Shown here in pieces: positions 1-6,491 of a DNA stretch of 12,976 bases. A model generated the notes under the pieces. That model was given only the letters and a program-made list of their open reading frames with translations, had not been told where the DNA came from and did not search any database. Within the stretch, counting starts at the first letter, position 1. Each line of letters begins with the position of its first letter. Source of the DNA: JAICTV01 sp035634055 (GTDB taxonomy: Bacteria; Planctomycetota; Phycisphaerae; Tepidisphaerales; Tepidisphaeraceae); assembly GCA_035634055.1 (NCBI GenBank), contig DASQDR010000134.1:1-12976 (forward strand), written 5' to 3'. The position numbers and the translations under genes are program-made.

Positions 1-14
1 TTTGCGAAAACGAA

Positions 15-48
15 CTCGGCCGGCGCGGCTTTCGCCGCGCCGGCCGAG
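15..48 (-). terminator. Rho-independent terminator of the acidic repeat protein gene
   Basis: A perfect 14-bp inverted repeat (15-28 and 35-48, GC-rich) encloses a 6-base loop. It starts 7 bases past the stop codon of the minus-strand gene ending at 56. Read on the minus strand, the stem is followed by a T-rich run (TTCGTTTTCG), as expected for an intrinsic terminator serving that gene. Confidence 0.85.
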
Positions 49-55
49 AAGGTGC

Positions 56-1168
56 CTACTTCTTGCCCTTGCCAGAGTTGTTGTTGTCATCGTGATCGTG
101 ATCGTGGTGCGCGTTGCCGGCCTCGCAGCCGGTGACGAGCACGGCGTCGTCGGGCAGGTTGGTGTTGCAGGTGTCGGTGCCTTTGCCGCCGGCGAGCAGG
201 AAGGCGTTGTCCCAGTCGTCGTCGAAGTCGCCGCCGCCGGTGACGGTCAGCGAGAGCATGTCGTTGCCCGGGCCGCCCGAGAGGCGGACGAACGAGCCGG
301 ACCCGCCGCTGTAGTTCTCGTCATCGTCGTCGTCGGCGAGCACGTCGAGGTCGTCGTCATCGACGTTGGTCGGCTCCACGCCGTTGAGGTCTAGGTCGAC
401 GTCGATGTTGTCGTTGCCGGGGCCGCCCTCGACGTTGATGAACAGCGGCACCTGCGCCTCGTCGTCGGCGCCCTCATCGTTCACCGTGACGTCGACGTTG
501 ATGCTGTCATTGCCAGGCCCGCCCTCGACGTTGACGATCACGCCGGGGAACTCACCGTCGTCGTCGCCGCCAGGGCCGGTCGGCGGATCGTCGTCCTCAT
601 CGACGGCGTTGACGGTGACGTCGACATTGATCGTGTCATTGTCCGGCCCGCCCTCGACGTTCACGACGATGAAGTCAGCGCCGTCGCCGCCGGTGCCGCC
701 CCCGGTGCCGCCGGTGCCTCCCGTTCCGCCAGTCCCACCCGTCCCGCCGGTTCCGCCCTTGCCACCGCGCGCGGCGGCGGCGGCCGCGTCGTCGCCGTCG
801 GCGGAATTCTCCACCGTCACGTTGATGACGTCGTTGCCCCGGCCGCCCTCGATGGTGATCTCGGAAAACTCCGTGTCCCCGAGATTCACCGTGATGTTGT
901 CGTTCCCCTGCCCACCGGCGATGCGCAGGGCGGTGACGTCCTCGAGATCTTCGGCGTCGAGGGTCTCGGGGGCGTGACCGTCGCAGGTGATGACGACGTC
1001 GCCGTCGTCCTGCTGGGTCACCATGATCTGGTTGTTGCCGCGATCCCCCTCGATGACCAGCGTGTCGCCGTCGATGTCGACGTCGCAACTGAGCAGGCGG
1101 CGTGTCTCGAGCATCTCGATGGCGGCCGACATGGCGGCGCGTGCGGTGCGGTTGCGTGGTGCGGACAT
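56..1168 (-). CDS. Acidic extracellular protein with GGxGND calcium-binding-type repeats
   Basis: This predicted protein of 370 residues is probably extracellular and calcium-binding. The start at 1168 is chosen because GAGGAG lies about 8 bases upstream; the frame is open further upstream but reads as low-quality sequence. Residues 18-27 hold EMLETRRLLS, the LExRxLL-type N-terminal motif of planctomycete surface proteins, with no hydrophobic signal core. About seven GG-x-(G/D)-(N/T)-D motifs lie at residues 85-90, 108-113, 173-178, 216-221, 248-253, 298-303 and 327-332. Most are followed by alternating I/V-x-V strands such as INVDVTVN, which resembles RTX or hemolysin-type repeats. A Gly/Thr tract (135-161) and Asp-rich linkers (191-204, 270-283) separate them. 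The tail (353-370) is His/Asp/Asn-rich and then lysine-rich. Four cysteines (28, 62, 334, 348) could form disulfides. Calcium binding is inferred from the repeats and acidity; ligand and role are unknown. Confidence 0.8.
   Translation of the reverse strand: MSAPRNRTARAAMSAAIEMLETRRLLSCDVDIDGDTLVIEGDRGNNQIMVTQQDDGDVVITCDGHAPETLDAEDLEDVTALRIAGGQGNDNITVNLGDTEFSEITIEGGRGNDVINVTVENSADGDDAAAAAARGGKGGTGGTGGTGGTGGTGGTGGGTGGDGADFIVVNVEGGPDNDTINVDVTVNAVDEDDDPPTGPGGDDDGEFPGVIVNVEGGPGNDSINVDVTVNDEGADDEAQVPLFINVEGGPGNDNIDVDLDLNGVEPTNVDDDDLDVLADDDDDENYSGGSGSFVRLSGGPGNDMLSLTVTGGGDFDDDWDNAFLLAGGKGTDTCNTNLPDDAVLVTGCEAGNAHHDHDHDDNNNSGKGKK
383..661 (-). repeat. Three tandem coding copies of the VNVEGGPxND-INVDVTVN unit
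   Basis: Three copies of a roughly 18-codon unit lie at 608-661, 479-535 and 383-436. Each encodes (V)NVEGGP-x-ND-x-I-(N/D)VD. The copies remain similar at DNA level around the shared GGCCCGCCCTCGACGTT-like core on the plus strand, while the acidic linkers between them differ in length and sequence. This points to internal duplication within the gene. Confidence 0.7.
686..766 (-). repeat. Low-complexity Gly-Gly-Thr coding tract
   Basis: This stretch encodes residues 135-161 of the acidic repeat protein as successive GGT tripeptides (GG-K-GGT-GGT and so on). It is a 9-base-period imperfect repeat with drifting third positions. It probably acts as a flexible hinge between the N-terminal and main repeat blocks, and as DNA it is a likely site of copy-number change. 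Confidence 0.65.
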
Positions 1169-1812
1169 GGCGCGTTCTCCTCGGGCTGATGTGACCGTCG
1201 GTCGAGCGGCTCGTGCGCGGGAGCGCTCGCCGGTTCGCCGCGGCGCCGCGACGGCCAAAGCTTGGCCAACCCACGCGAGCGCCTGCGGGCAACTGGGCGC
1301 ACCGTAGCCCCGGCCTGCACTCGCGCAGCCCCCGAAAATCCGTAAGGTTTTAGAGCGCGCGGCGGGCCGAGCCGCACCGCGCAGCCCCAAAGGACGATAA
1401 TCGTGGCGGAGGCCGCCGCATCCGCGGGATTTTTCGTCCCGTAGGTCGGCGCTCACGACCAGCTCCGACCGCGCTGGGCGGCGCCCATCAGCGGCGCACT
1501 TCCAACGCCCGACGATTACTTGCTCGCCATTCACGCCGCGCTGCCGCGCGCATGCTGCGCGGCCATGGGTGCGCCCGATGCTCGCCGCGCACGATGCGCC
1601 CGCACGGTCGGCGCTGCGCCGCCGACCCTTGGGGCGCCGATGTGAGATGCCTGATGCCCGCCCGCACTACGTTCACGCGATCGGCGCTGCCGCAACCGAC
1701 GCTACGCGCGCAGAAGATGGCGTCCAGCGCACCAGCCCGCGCCATCCGCTACGAGGCCAAATGATCGTTTCGCGCAATCGTCGCTTCGGGGTGAGGGATG
1801 GCGGGCAGACCG
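1169..1812. other. About 640-base region with no convincing gene
   Basis: The short open frames here (for example minus 1488-1745 and plus 1569-1973) are Arg/Ala/Pro-rich, have no recognisable domain and no good ribosome-binding site. The right-hand end of the stretch is the 5' leader of the gene starting at 1168. I could not pick a clear -35/-10 pair for that gene. A 7-bp perfect hairpin (1543-1549 with 1557-1563) of unknown role is the only secondary structure that stands out. No T-tailed terminator was seen just beyond the stop at 1813. Confidence 0.5.
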
Positions 1813-2696
1813 TCACGGAAGTTGCACGTCCTTCACGTCGAAAGGCACCGTCTCGACGCGCTGCCCGACAAGCACGGGCACGCGGACGACGACGGGATCG
1901 TCCAGTTCCCTTCCGAGGTTGTACGTCGCGGTCCGTCCCTCGGCGCCCGTTACGCCGACGTGGCGGGTCTTGACGTCCTTCCCTTGCGCGTCGGCGAATT
2001 GGACATCCTCTCCCAGCGCATCGAGGTGCCCCGAAAAGTGCAGGCCCACCTCCGCGGGGCGACCGGGGTCCGGCTGCGTGATCTCCAGCTTCAGTCCCGC
2101 CGCCGACAGCACCGGATCGTCCACGGGTCGCCCCGCGCGCGACTTGAGCTTGTCGATGGCGATGACCTTCTCCTCGCCGCCGCCGAGGACCTGAAACGAT
2201 CCGCGGAGCCGTGCGATACGGGTGGCGCCGCGCGGCGGGAGGGCGAGCTTGACGTCCACCGTAAATGGGCGCGGGGCGGCATCGGCGTCACGCTTGTCCG
2301 CGGTCTCGAAGGGCGCCCGGGCGGCGGCTTCCGCGGCGGCGGCGGTGGTGGGAGGCTTGCGCACCAGGTCGGTCCCCAAATCGTCGCGCGCCTCCTCGAC
2401 CGGATCCGCCCGTACTTCCTGGCGTCGGGCAGCCCCTCCACCAGCAGCGTGACCTCCAGCCCGGCGGTGCGCTAAACGACGTTCGGCCGATCGATCAGGC
2501 GGGAGACTCGCTCGTCACTCACCTGTGCCACGCGCGCGCTCGGTGCGGCCGCCACCAGCGGCAGCGCGAGCAGCCCGGCGCCGATCGCGGCCATGCCGAG
2601 GCGCCGCATCGGGCGCCGCCGCATCGGGCGCTGCCGCATCGGGCGCAGCCGCATCGGGCGCGGCGCGGAAGCGGATTCGTTACCGGCGGCGGCCAT
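1813..2696 (-). pseudogene. Broken gene for an exported protein of unknown function, downstream of icd
   Basis: Three collinear pieces appear to be one gene. ATG at 2696 opens a 74-residue frame with five-residue MRxRP repeats and a hydrophobic export segment (MAAIGAGLLALPLVAAAP). The frame ends at TAG (2472-2474) but the same frame continues as RTAGLEVTLLVEGLPDARKY to about 2402. It then jumps frame and continues as VEEARDDLGTDLVRK to the TGA at 1813. Restoring one base near 2400-2404 gives KYGRIR-VEEARDDLG, a smooth join. The span of 884 bases is one short of 295 codons, so the intact product would be 294 residues. The C-terminal part is beta-rich and carries no domain I can name. The ATG lies 3 bases after the icd stop, suggesting co-transcription. 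Alternatives are assembly errors, or a shorter protein started at TTG 2379 behind GAGGAGG (11-base spacing). Confidence 0.6.
2603..2662 (-). repeat. Four tandem 15-base repeats, each with an in-frame ATG
   Basis: Four adjacent copies of GCCGCATCGGGCGCN (plus-strand reading) lie at 2603-2617, 2618-2632, 2633-2647 and 2648-2662, differing essentially at the last base. On the minus strand they encode the pentapeptide repeat MR(L/Q/R)RP just ahead of the hydrophobic export segment. Because the unit is a multiple of three and carries ATG, gain or loss of copies would lengthen or shorten the positively charged N-region without shifting the frame. Confidence 0.85.
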
Positions 2697-2699
2697 GCC

Positions 2700-4010
2700 T
2701 CACCCCATGTGCTTGATCATCTCAGTCGCGAACTCGCTGCACTTGACCTTGCGCGCGCCCTGCATCAGGCGCTCGAAGTCGTAGGTCACGGTCTTGGCGG
2801 CGATGGCGGCTTCCAGACCCCTGATGATCAGGTCGGCCGCTTCCTGCCAGCGCAGATACTCCAGCATCATGACGCCGGAAAGGATCACGCTGCCGGGGTT
2901 GACCACGTCCTGGTTGGCGTACTTCGGCGCGGTGCCGTGGGTCGCCTCGAAGACGGCGTGGCCGGTGACGTAGTTGATGTTCCCGCCGGGCGCGATGCCG
3001 ATGCCGCCGACCTGCGCTGCCAGCGCGTCCGAGAGGTAATCGCCGTTGAGGTTAAGGGTGGCAATGACGTCGAAATCCTCCGGGCGGGTAAGCACCTGCT
3101 GGAGGGTGATGTCGGCGATGGCGTCCTTGATGACGATGCCCGCGCCCGGCTTGCCCTCGGGGATCTTGTGCCACGGGCCGCCGTCGAGCGCGACGGCGCC
3201 GAAGAAGTCCTTGGCCACCTTGTAGCCCCAGTCGCGGAAGCTCCCCTCGGTGAACTTCATGATGTTGCCCTTGTGCACGAGCGTGACGCTCTTGCGCTTG
3301 TGGGCGATGGCGTACTCGATCGCGCTGTGGACCAGCCGCTCGGTGCCGAGGTAGCTGACCGGCTTGAAGCCGATGCCGACCTCGATGCCCACTTCGCGGG
3401 CGGGCGCGCCGATCCCCTCGAGTTGCTTCTGCCAGCCGGCGGCGGCGTCCCTGGTGCCGAAGCGGATCTTCTTGAATTCCTTCGGGAAATTCTGCTGGAG
3501 GAAGTCCAGGACCTTCTGCGCCTCCGGCGTGCCGCCGGCGTACTCGATGCCGGCGTAGATGTCCTCGGTGTTCTCGCGAAAGATCACCATGTCCACCTTC
3601 TCCGGCGTCTTCACCGGCGACGGCACGCCCGTGAAGTAGCGCACCGGCCGCAGGCAGACGTAAAGGTCGAGCATCTGCCGCAGCGCGACGTTCAGGGAGC
3701 GGATGCCGCCGCCGACCGGCGTGGTCAGCGGGCCCTTGATGCCGACGAGGTAGCGCTGGAACGCCTCGACCGTCTCGTCCGGCAGCCAGTTCTTGGTCTG
3801 GTTGAACGCCTTTTCGCCGGCGAGGACTTCCTTCCACTGGATCTTGCGCTCGCCGCCGTAGGCTTTCTGCACGGCTGCGTCGAAGACGCGGACCGACGCG
3901 CGCCAGATGTCCGGGCCGGTGCCGTCGCCTTCGATGAAGGGGATGATCGGCTGGTCCGGGACGCTCAGCTTGCCGTTGGAAATCGTGATCGTTTGGCCGT
4001 CTGCTGCCAT
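2700..4010 (-). CDS. icd: NADP-dependent isocitrate dehydrogenase
   Basis: This enzyme oxidatively decarboxylates isocitrate to 2-oxoglutarate with NADP in the cytoplasmic TCA cycle. The 436-residue sequence matches the E. coli-type homodimeric family throughout and is slightly longer than the E. coli enzyme (416). PFIEGDGTGPDIW (24-36) is the N-terminal signature. GPLTTPVGGGIRSLNVALR (93-111) supplies substrate-binding Ser105, Asn107 and Arg111; Arg121, Arg145, Tyr152 and Lys247 correspond to further active-site residues, and Asp300, Asp324 and Asp328 to metal ligands. GTAPKY (359-364), Tyr410 and Arg414 match the residues that select NADP over NAD. Ser105 is equivalent to the serine phosphorylated by AceK in E. 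coli; whether that control exists here is not shown. The ATG at 4010 follows GGAG at about 8 bases. A sigma70-like promoter lies at 4086-4113, and the broken gene begins 3 bases downstream. Confidence 0.97.
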   Translation of the reverse strand: MAADGQTITISNGKLSVPDQPIIPFIEGDGTGPDIWRASVRVFDAAVQKAYGGERKIQWKEVLAGEKAFNQTKNWLPDETVEAFQRYLVGIKGPLTTPVGGGIRSLNVALRQMLDLYVCLRPVRYFTGVPSPVKTPEKVDMVIFRENTEDIYAGIEYAGGTPEAQKVLDFLQQNFPKEFKKIRFGTRDAAAGWQKQLEGIGAPAREVGIEVGIGFKPVSYLGTERLVHSAIEYAIAHKRKSVTLVHKGNIMKFTEGSFRDWGYKVAKDFFGAVALDGGPWHKIPEGKPGAGIVIKDAIADITLQQVLTRPEDFDVIATLNLNGDYLSDALAAQVGGIGIAPGGNINYVTGHAVFEATHGTAPKYANQDVVNPGSVILSGVMMLEYLRWQEAADLIIRGLEAAIAAKTVTYDFERLMQGARKVKCSEFATEMIKHMG

Positions 4011-4393
4011 GGTCGGCTCCGAAGGTGCGGGTGGGACAGTGCTTGGATCAAGCCGGGCGATCCGACGCGCCCGTTGAGCGGCGTGATTATGGGGATTTGA
4101 GCCGGCTGATCAAACGGCCAGCGGCGGGCGCGGCGCGCGGGCGGAAGTGGGCTGATGGCGTTGCGGCGAACCGCGTCGCCGGCGGGGCCGTACGTTCAGA
4201 AAGCGTCCGTCGCCGGGCACCGGGCCCAGCCATTTTCACGTCGTGCTGTCGTCGCTTTACGGGCAGTTTTGCTGGAAATCGCCGCGTCGGTCCGATAGAT
4301 TCCGCCGCACGCCCGCCGCTGGGCAGCGGCCGGGCGCCCGATCAACCAATGGGTCTGACGGTTCCACCTCCAACGGAACGAATGGGGCACCGC
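4011..4393. other. Divergent intergenic region between icd and the small membrane protein gene
   Basis: This 383-base stretch holds the predicted icd promoter (4086-4113, minus strand) and the leader of the plus-strand gene starting at 4394. The plus frame is open through much of it, but the translation is Arg/Gly/Ala-rich and featureless before the membrane protein starts. I found no well-spaced plus-strand -35/-10 pair and no RNA gene. Confidence 0.5.
4086..4113 (-). promoter_or_regulatory. Predicted sigma70-like promoter of icd
   Basis: On the minus strand, TTGATC (4113-4108) and CATAAT (4091-4086) are separated by 16 bases. The -10 matches TATAAT at five of six positions and the -35 matches TTGACA at four of six. 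Transcription would start near 4079, giving a leader of about 70 bases before the icd ATG at 4010. It stands out as AT-rich in otherwise GC-rich DNA. Confidence 0.5.
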
Positions 4394-4615
4394 ATGCGTC
4401 GTCTACTGCCGTCGCGTACCGAACTGTTCATTTTCGCCGCCCTTGCCGTGGTTTGCACCGGCGTGGTGTCGCTCTTCCAGCACAACAGCAGCGACCTCGG
4501 GTTCGCGGCGTTGGCGGGGCCGATCTTCCTCTTCGCCGCGTGCCTGGGGCTGCGCCGCTCGCCGGTGTGGACCATGGCCGCCAGCGACGACGCCGACGAC
4601 ACCGCGGCCGATTGA
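4394..4615 (+). CDS. Small two-helix membrane protein of unknown function
   Basis: This 73-residue protein is not recognised as a named family. It has a basic N-terminus (MRRLLPSR), two hydrophobic segments at about residues 11-28 and 37-53, a short connecting loop (QHNSSDLG) and an acidic tail (residues 65-73). With Arg-rich ends next to the helices (RR at 2-3, RR at 54-55), a hairpin with both ends in the cytoplasm is the likely topology. The start is uncertain: ATG 4394 has GGGG about 6 bases upstream, while ATG 4382, in frame and four codons earlier, has GGAA in front of it. It is transcribed away from icd and faces the CARDB-RTX gene across the hairpin at 4659-4708. The clear helix-loop-helix pattern suggests a real gene; function is unknown. 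Confidence 0.65.
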   Translation: MRRLLPSRTELFIFAALAVVCTGVVSLFQHNSSDLGFAALAGPIFLFAACLGLRRSPVWTMAASDDADDTAAD

Positions 4616-4658
4616 CGGACGGCGCCCGTGCCCGTCCTCATCACTGGGCCGAACGCAA

Positions 4659-4708
4659 GCGAGGGATCTCGAGGCGCGAGGAGAATCCTCGCCCCCGAGA
4701 TCCCTCGC
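4659..4708. terminator. Long hairpin between convergent genes, probable bidirectional terminator
   Basis: A perfect 13-bp outer stem (4659-4671 with 4696-4708) encloses an inner 6-bp stem (4676-4681 with 4687-4692) capped by AGAAT. It sits 44 bases after the plus-strand stop at 4615 and 64 bases beyond the minus-strand stop at 4772. There is no strong T-run on either side, so it may stop transcription inefficiently or serve to protect the 3' ends of the transcripts. Confidence 0.6.
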
Positions 4709-4771
4709 GTCGTTACGGCCCTTGCTCATCACGAGCGCGGGCGGAGGGGTGGATGATTCGTCGGCGGTGCG

Positions 4772-5815
4772 CTAGATGATCCCCTCGACGCTGCTGCGCA
4801 CGTCGGACGAGTCGTACTCGCCGCTGTCGGTGCCGCTGCCGCCGAAGATCGAGTCGATGGCCGAGTCCTTCGCGTAGAACTTGTCGTTGCCGCTCTGGCC
4901 GTACATGGAGTCCAGGCCGCCGCCGCCGTAGAAGCGGTCGTCGCTGGAGCCGCCGTCCATGGAGTCGTTGCCGTCGCCGCCGTACAGGCGATCGGCGCCG
5001 CCCTCGCCGTAGAGTCGGTCGTTGCCGCCGGAGCCGTTCAGGCGGTCGTTCCCCAGCCCGCCGTGCAGTGTGTCCTTGCCCGCGCCGCCGAGGAAGTTTT
5101 CGGCGCCGTCGGAGCCGACCATCTTGTCGTTGCCGCTGCCGCCGTCGGCGTAGACGTTGCTCACGCCGTTGCCCACCAGGATCGCGTCGTCGCCGTCGCC
5201 GGCGGCCACCACAAACCCGATCACCTTCGCCACCTCGTACTTGCGGACGATGTTGGAGTTGATCTTGACCCAGTAGTTGCCCGAGTCGCGGCTGATCTGG
5301 ATCGTGTCATTGTTTCCCGTGCCGAGCACCGGGATCACGCCGCTGTCGCCGGCGATCTTGATGTCGCCCAGGTTGGTCCATGCCGTGTTGTTGGTCTCGT
5401 TGCTCTCGGCGATGGCGTTGCCGCTGTCGACCTTCACCGCCACGTACACGTCGCCGGTCGCGGGGATCTTGGGGATCGTGGTCGACCAGCGATACTGGAT
5501 CGGGAAGGCGTTGGAGATATCGACCGTGAACGGGATGTCGAACAGCGTGAAGTCGTCGGCGTTGCCCAGCGTCTTGTCGACGCTGAGGGTGATGCGGATG
5601 TTGAAGTCGTTGGTAACGGTGGTGGTGCCGAGGTTTTGGATGCTGAACTGCGCCGCCAGCTCGTCGCCGGCAACGTAGGTGCCCTTGGGCAGGCTCATGG
5701 ATGCCGTGAGGTCCGACGCCAGCAGCCGGCGGCCCTCGAGCGACTCGATGGCGGCGGGGGCGGCAGAGCGGCTGCGGCGTGACGAACGGGCGGAGCGAGC
5801 GATCACGTTTCTCAT
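4772..5815 (-). CDS. Surface protein with a CARDB domain and RTX-type calcium-binding repeats
   Basis: This predicted 347-residue extracellular protein starts at ATG 5815, directly behind AAGGAAGGG. The N-terminus is Ser/Arg-rich and carries ESLEGRRLLA (residues 24-33), the planctomycete LExRxLL motif, without a hydrophobic core. Residues about 35-147 match the CARDB fold: ASMSLPKGTYVAGDELAAQF opens it and the hallmark SNETNNTA (138-145) closes it. A linker follows with NNDTIQISRDSGN. Residues about 205-330 hold around a dozen nonapeptide-like RTX repeats (GGxGxDxLxG), for example GGLGNDRLNG, GSGGNDRLYG and GGDGNDSMDG, which form calcium-filled parallel beta-rolls in known relatives. The end (SSVEGII) is short and lacks a dockerin or anchor. 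A possible -35 (TTGACG, 5874-5869) lies upstream, without a good -10. CARDB suggests adhesion; the ligand is unknown. Confidence 0.88.
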   Translation of the reverse strand: MRNVIARSARSSRRSRSAAPAAIESLEGRRLLASDLTASMSLPKGTYVAGDELAAQFSIQNLGTTTVTNDFNIRITLSVDKTLGNADDFTLFDIPFTVDISNAFPIQYRWSTTIPKIPATGDVYVAVKVDSGNAIAESNETNNTAWTNLGDIKIAGDSGVIPVLGTGNNDTIQISRDSGNYWVKINSNIVRKYEVAKVIGFVVAAGDGDDAILVGNGVSNVYADGGSGNDKMVGSDGAENFLGGAGKDTLHGGLGNDRLNGSGGNDRLYGEGGADRLYGGDGNDSMDGGSSDDRFYGGGGLDSMYGQSGNDKFYAKDSAIDSIFGGSGTDSGEYDSSDVRSSVEGII

Positions 5816-5974
5816 CCCTTCCTTCAACTGGCGACGACTCAAATCTCCGTTCCGCCACCACGTCGAGCCGTCAAAAGATTGCGACGGCGCCACGCGACGG
5901 CGGGGCGGACGGTGAAGGTGGGAAGGCAATGCCTCGGCTGCGGGCCGCGGGCGAATCAACCGTGCGTCGGCCGT

Positions 5975-5990
5975 GACAGCGCCCGCTGTC
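5975..5990. promoter_or_regulatory. Palindrome in a divergent intergenic region, possible operator
   Basis: GACAGCG-CC-CGCTGTC is a perfect 7+2+7 inverted repeat. It lies between the divergent starts at 5815 (minus) and 6051 (plus), 60 bases ahead of the latter. Such a site could bind a dimeric regulator, but in GC-rich DNA a match this short may arise by chance. Confidence 0.25.
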
Positions 5991-6050
5991 GGCAAATCGC
6001 CGCGCGGGCCGATAGTGAAGGCATCGCCAGGTCAATACGGAGGATGCGGC

Positions 6051-6350
6051 ATGGCAGCGAAGGCATCGAGCGGTTCGAAGAGCAAGAAGGGCACGAAGAG
6101 CGGCGGCACCAAGAGCGGCGCGGCCAAGAGCGGCGGCAATAAGAGCGGTGGCGCGAAGAAGAAACCGGCGCGGAAGGTGTCGAGCAAGCGGGAGCTGATC
6201 AAGCCCAACGGCGATGCGCGGTACATCCGCCGCGACGCCAAGGGGCGGATCAAGGAGAGCGACGACGTCGGCCGGTCGCTGAAGCAGGACCGCGCCCGCA
6301 AGGCGAAGAAGAAGGTCAAGAGCGGCCAGGGCGACCGCGGCGACCGGTAG
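6051..6350 (+). CDS. Small conserved basic protein with a Lys/Ser/Gly-rich N-terminal tail
   Basis: This 99-residue protein starts at ATG 6051, 8 bases after GGAGG. Residues 46-99 (KRELIKPNGDARYIRRD onwards, then VGRSLKQDRARKAKK, ending GQGDRGDR) resemble, from memory, a widespread small bacterial protein family of unknown function with the pattern KRYVRRD-KGRFKE-VGRSLS-DRR-KAK and a terminal DRGDR. The first 45 residues are an added low-complexity tail rich in Lys, Ser and Gly, containing four KSGG(x)-type pentads. The protein is strongly basic and has no export signal or membrane segment. The basic repeat tail resembles histone H1-like bacterial tails, so nucleic-acid binding is a reasonable but untested guess. 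It has its own terminator (6418-6454) and no operon partner. Confidence 0.85.
   Translation: MAAKASSGSKSKKGTKSGGTKSGAAKSGGNKSGGAKKKPARKVSSKRELIKPNGDARYIRRDAKGRIKESDDVGRSLKQDRARKAKKKVKSGQGDRGDR
6096..6155 (+). repeat. Four tandem 15-base repeats encoding KSG(G/A)x pentads
   Basis: Four consecutive 15-base units beginning AAGAGCGG encode KSGGT, KSGAA, KSGGN and KSGGA (residues 16-35 of the basic protein). Third positions vary a little, so the array is older than the near-identical 15-base array at 2603-2662. The unit length keeps the frame when copies are gained or lost. Confidence 0.8.
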
Positions 6351-6417
6351 CCACCTTCCCGGACCGCGCGCGGTAACTACGGCGTCCAGCTCCGACAACA
6401 CGCCGATGAGCGCTGAC

Positions 6418-6454
6418 GCACCCTGACCCCTACGGGTCGGGGTGCTTTGGTTTT
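6418..6454 (+). terminator. Rho-independent terminator of the small basic protein gene
   Basis: A 12-bp stem (6418-6429 with 6434-6445), with one G-U type mismatch, encloses a CTAC loop. It is followed on the plus strand by TTTGGTTTT. It lies 67 bases past the stop at 6350. The same hairpin may also slow minus-strand transcription leaving the large gene that ends at 6492, though no T-run follows on that side. Confidence 0.8.
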
Positions 6455-6491
6455 GCGAGTGACAAGCGTCGTGTAGGCACAGCGCGCCAGC

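Noticed and set aside
686..766. CRISPR-like or regulatory repeat array
   Set aside because: The repeats are a coding Gly/Thr tract in frame with the protein, without spacers of constant length.
1169..1534. N-terminal extension of the acidic repeat protein up to 1534
   Set aside because: The added sequence has no domain or signal, while ATG 1168 has a strong GAGGAG site and puts the LExRxLL motif at its usual distance from the start.
1488..1745. Possible 85-residue minus-strand gene
   Set aside because: Composition is Arg/Ala-rich, there is no recognisable domain and no good ribosome-binding site; competing frames of similar quality cover the same DNA.
2391..2405. Programmed ribosomal frameshift in the broken gene
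   Set aside because: No slippery heptamer or convincing downstream stimulator is visible, and an in-frame TAG also interrupts the gene, so mutation or assembly error explains it better.
2265..4100. A 611-codon open frame on the plus strand opposite icd
   Set aside because: The minus strand encodes an unambiguous isocitrate dehydrogenase; the plus translation is low-complexity and lacks any recognised domain.
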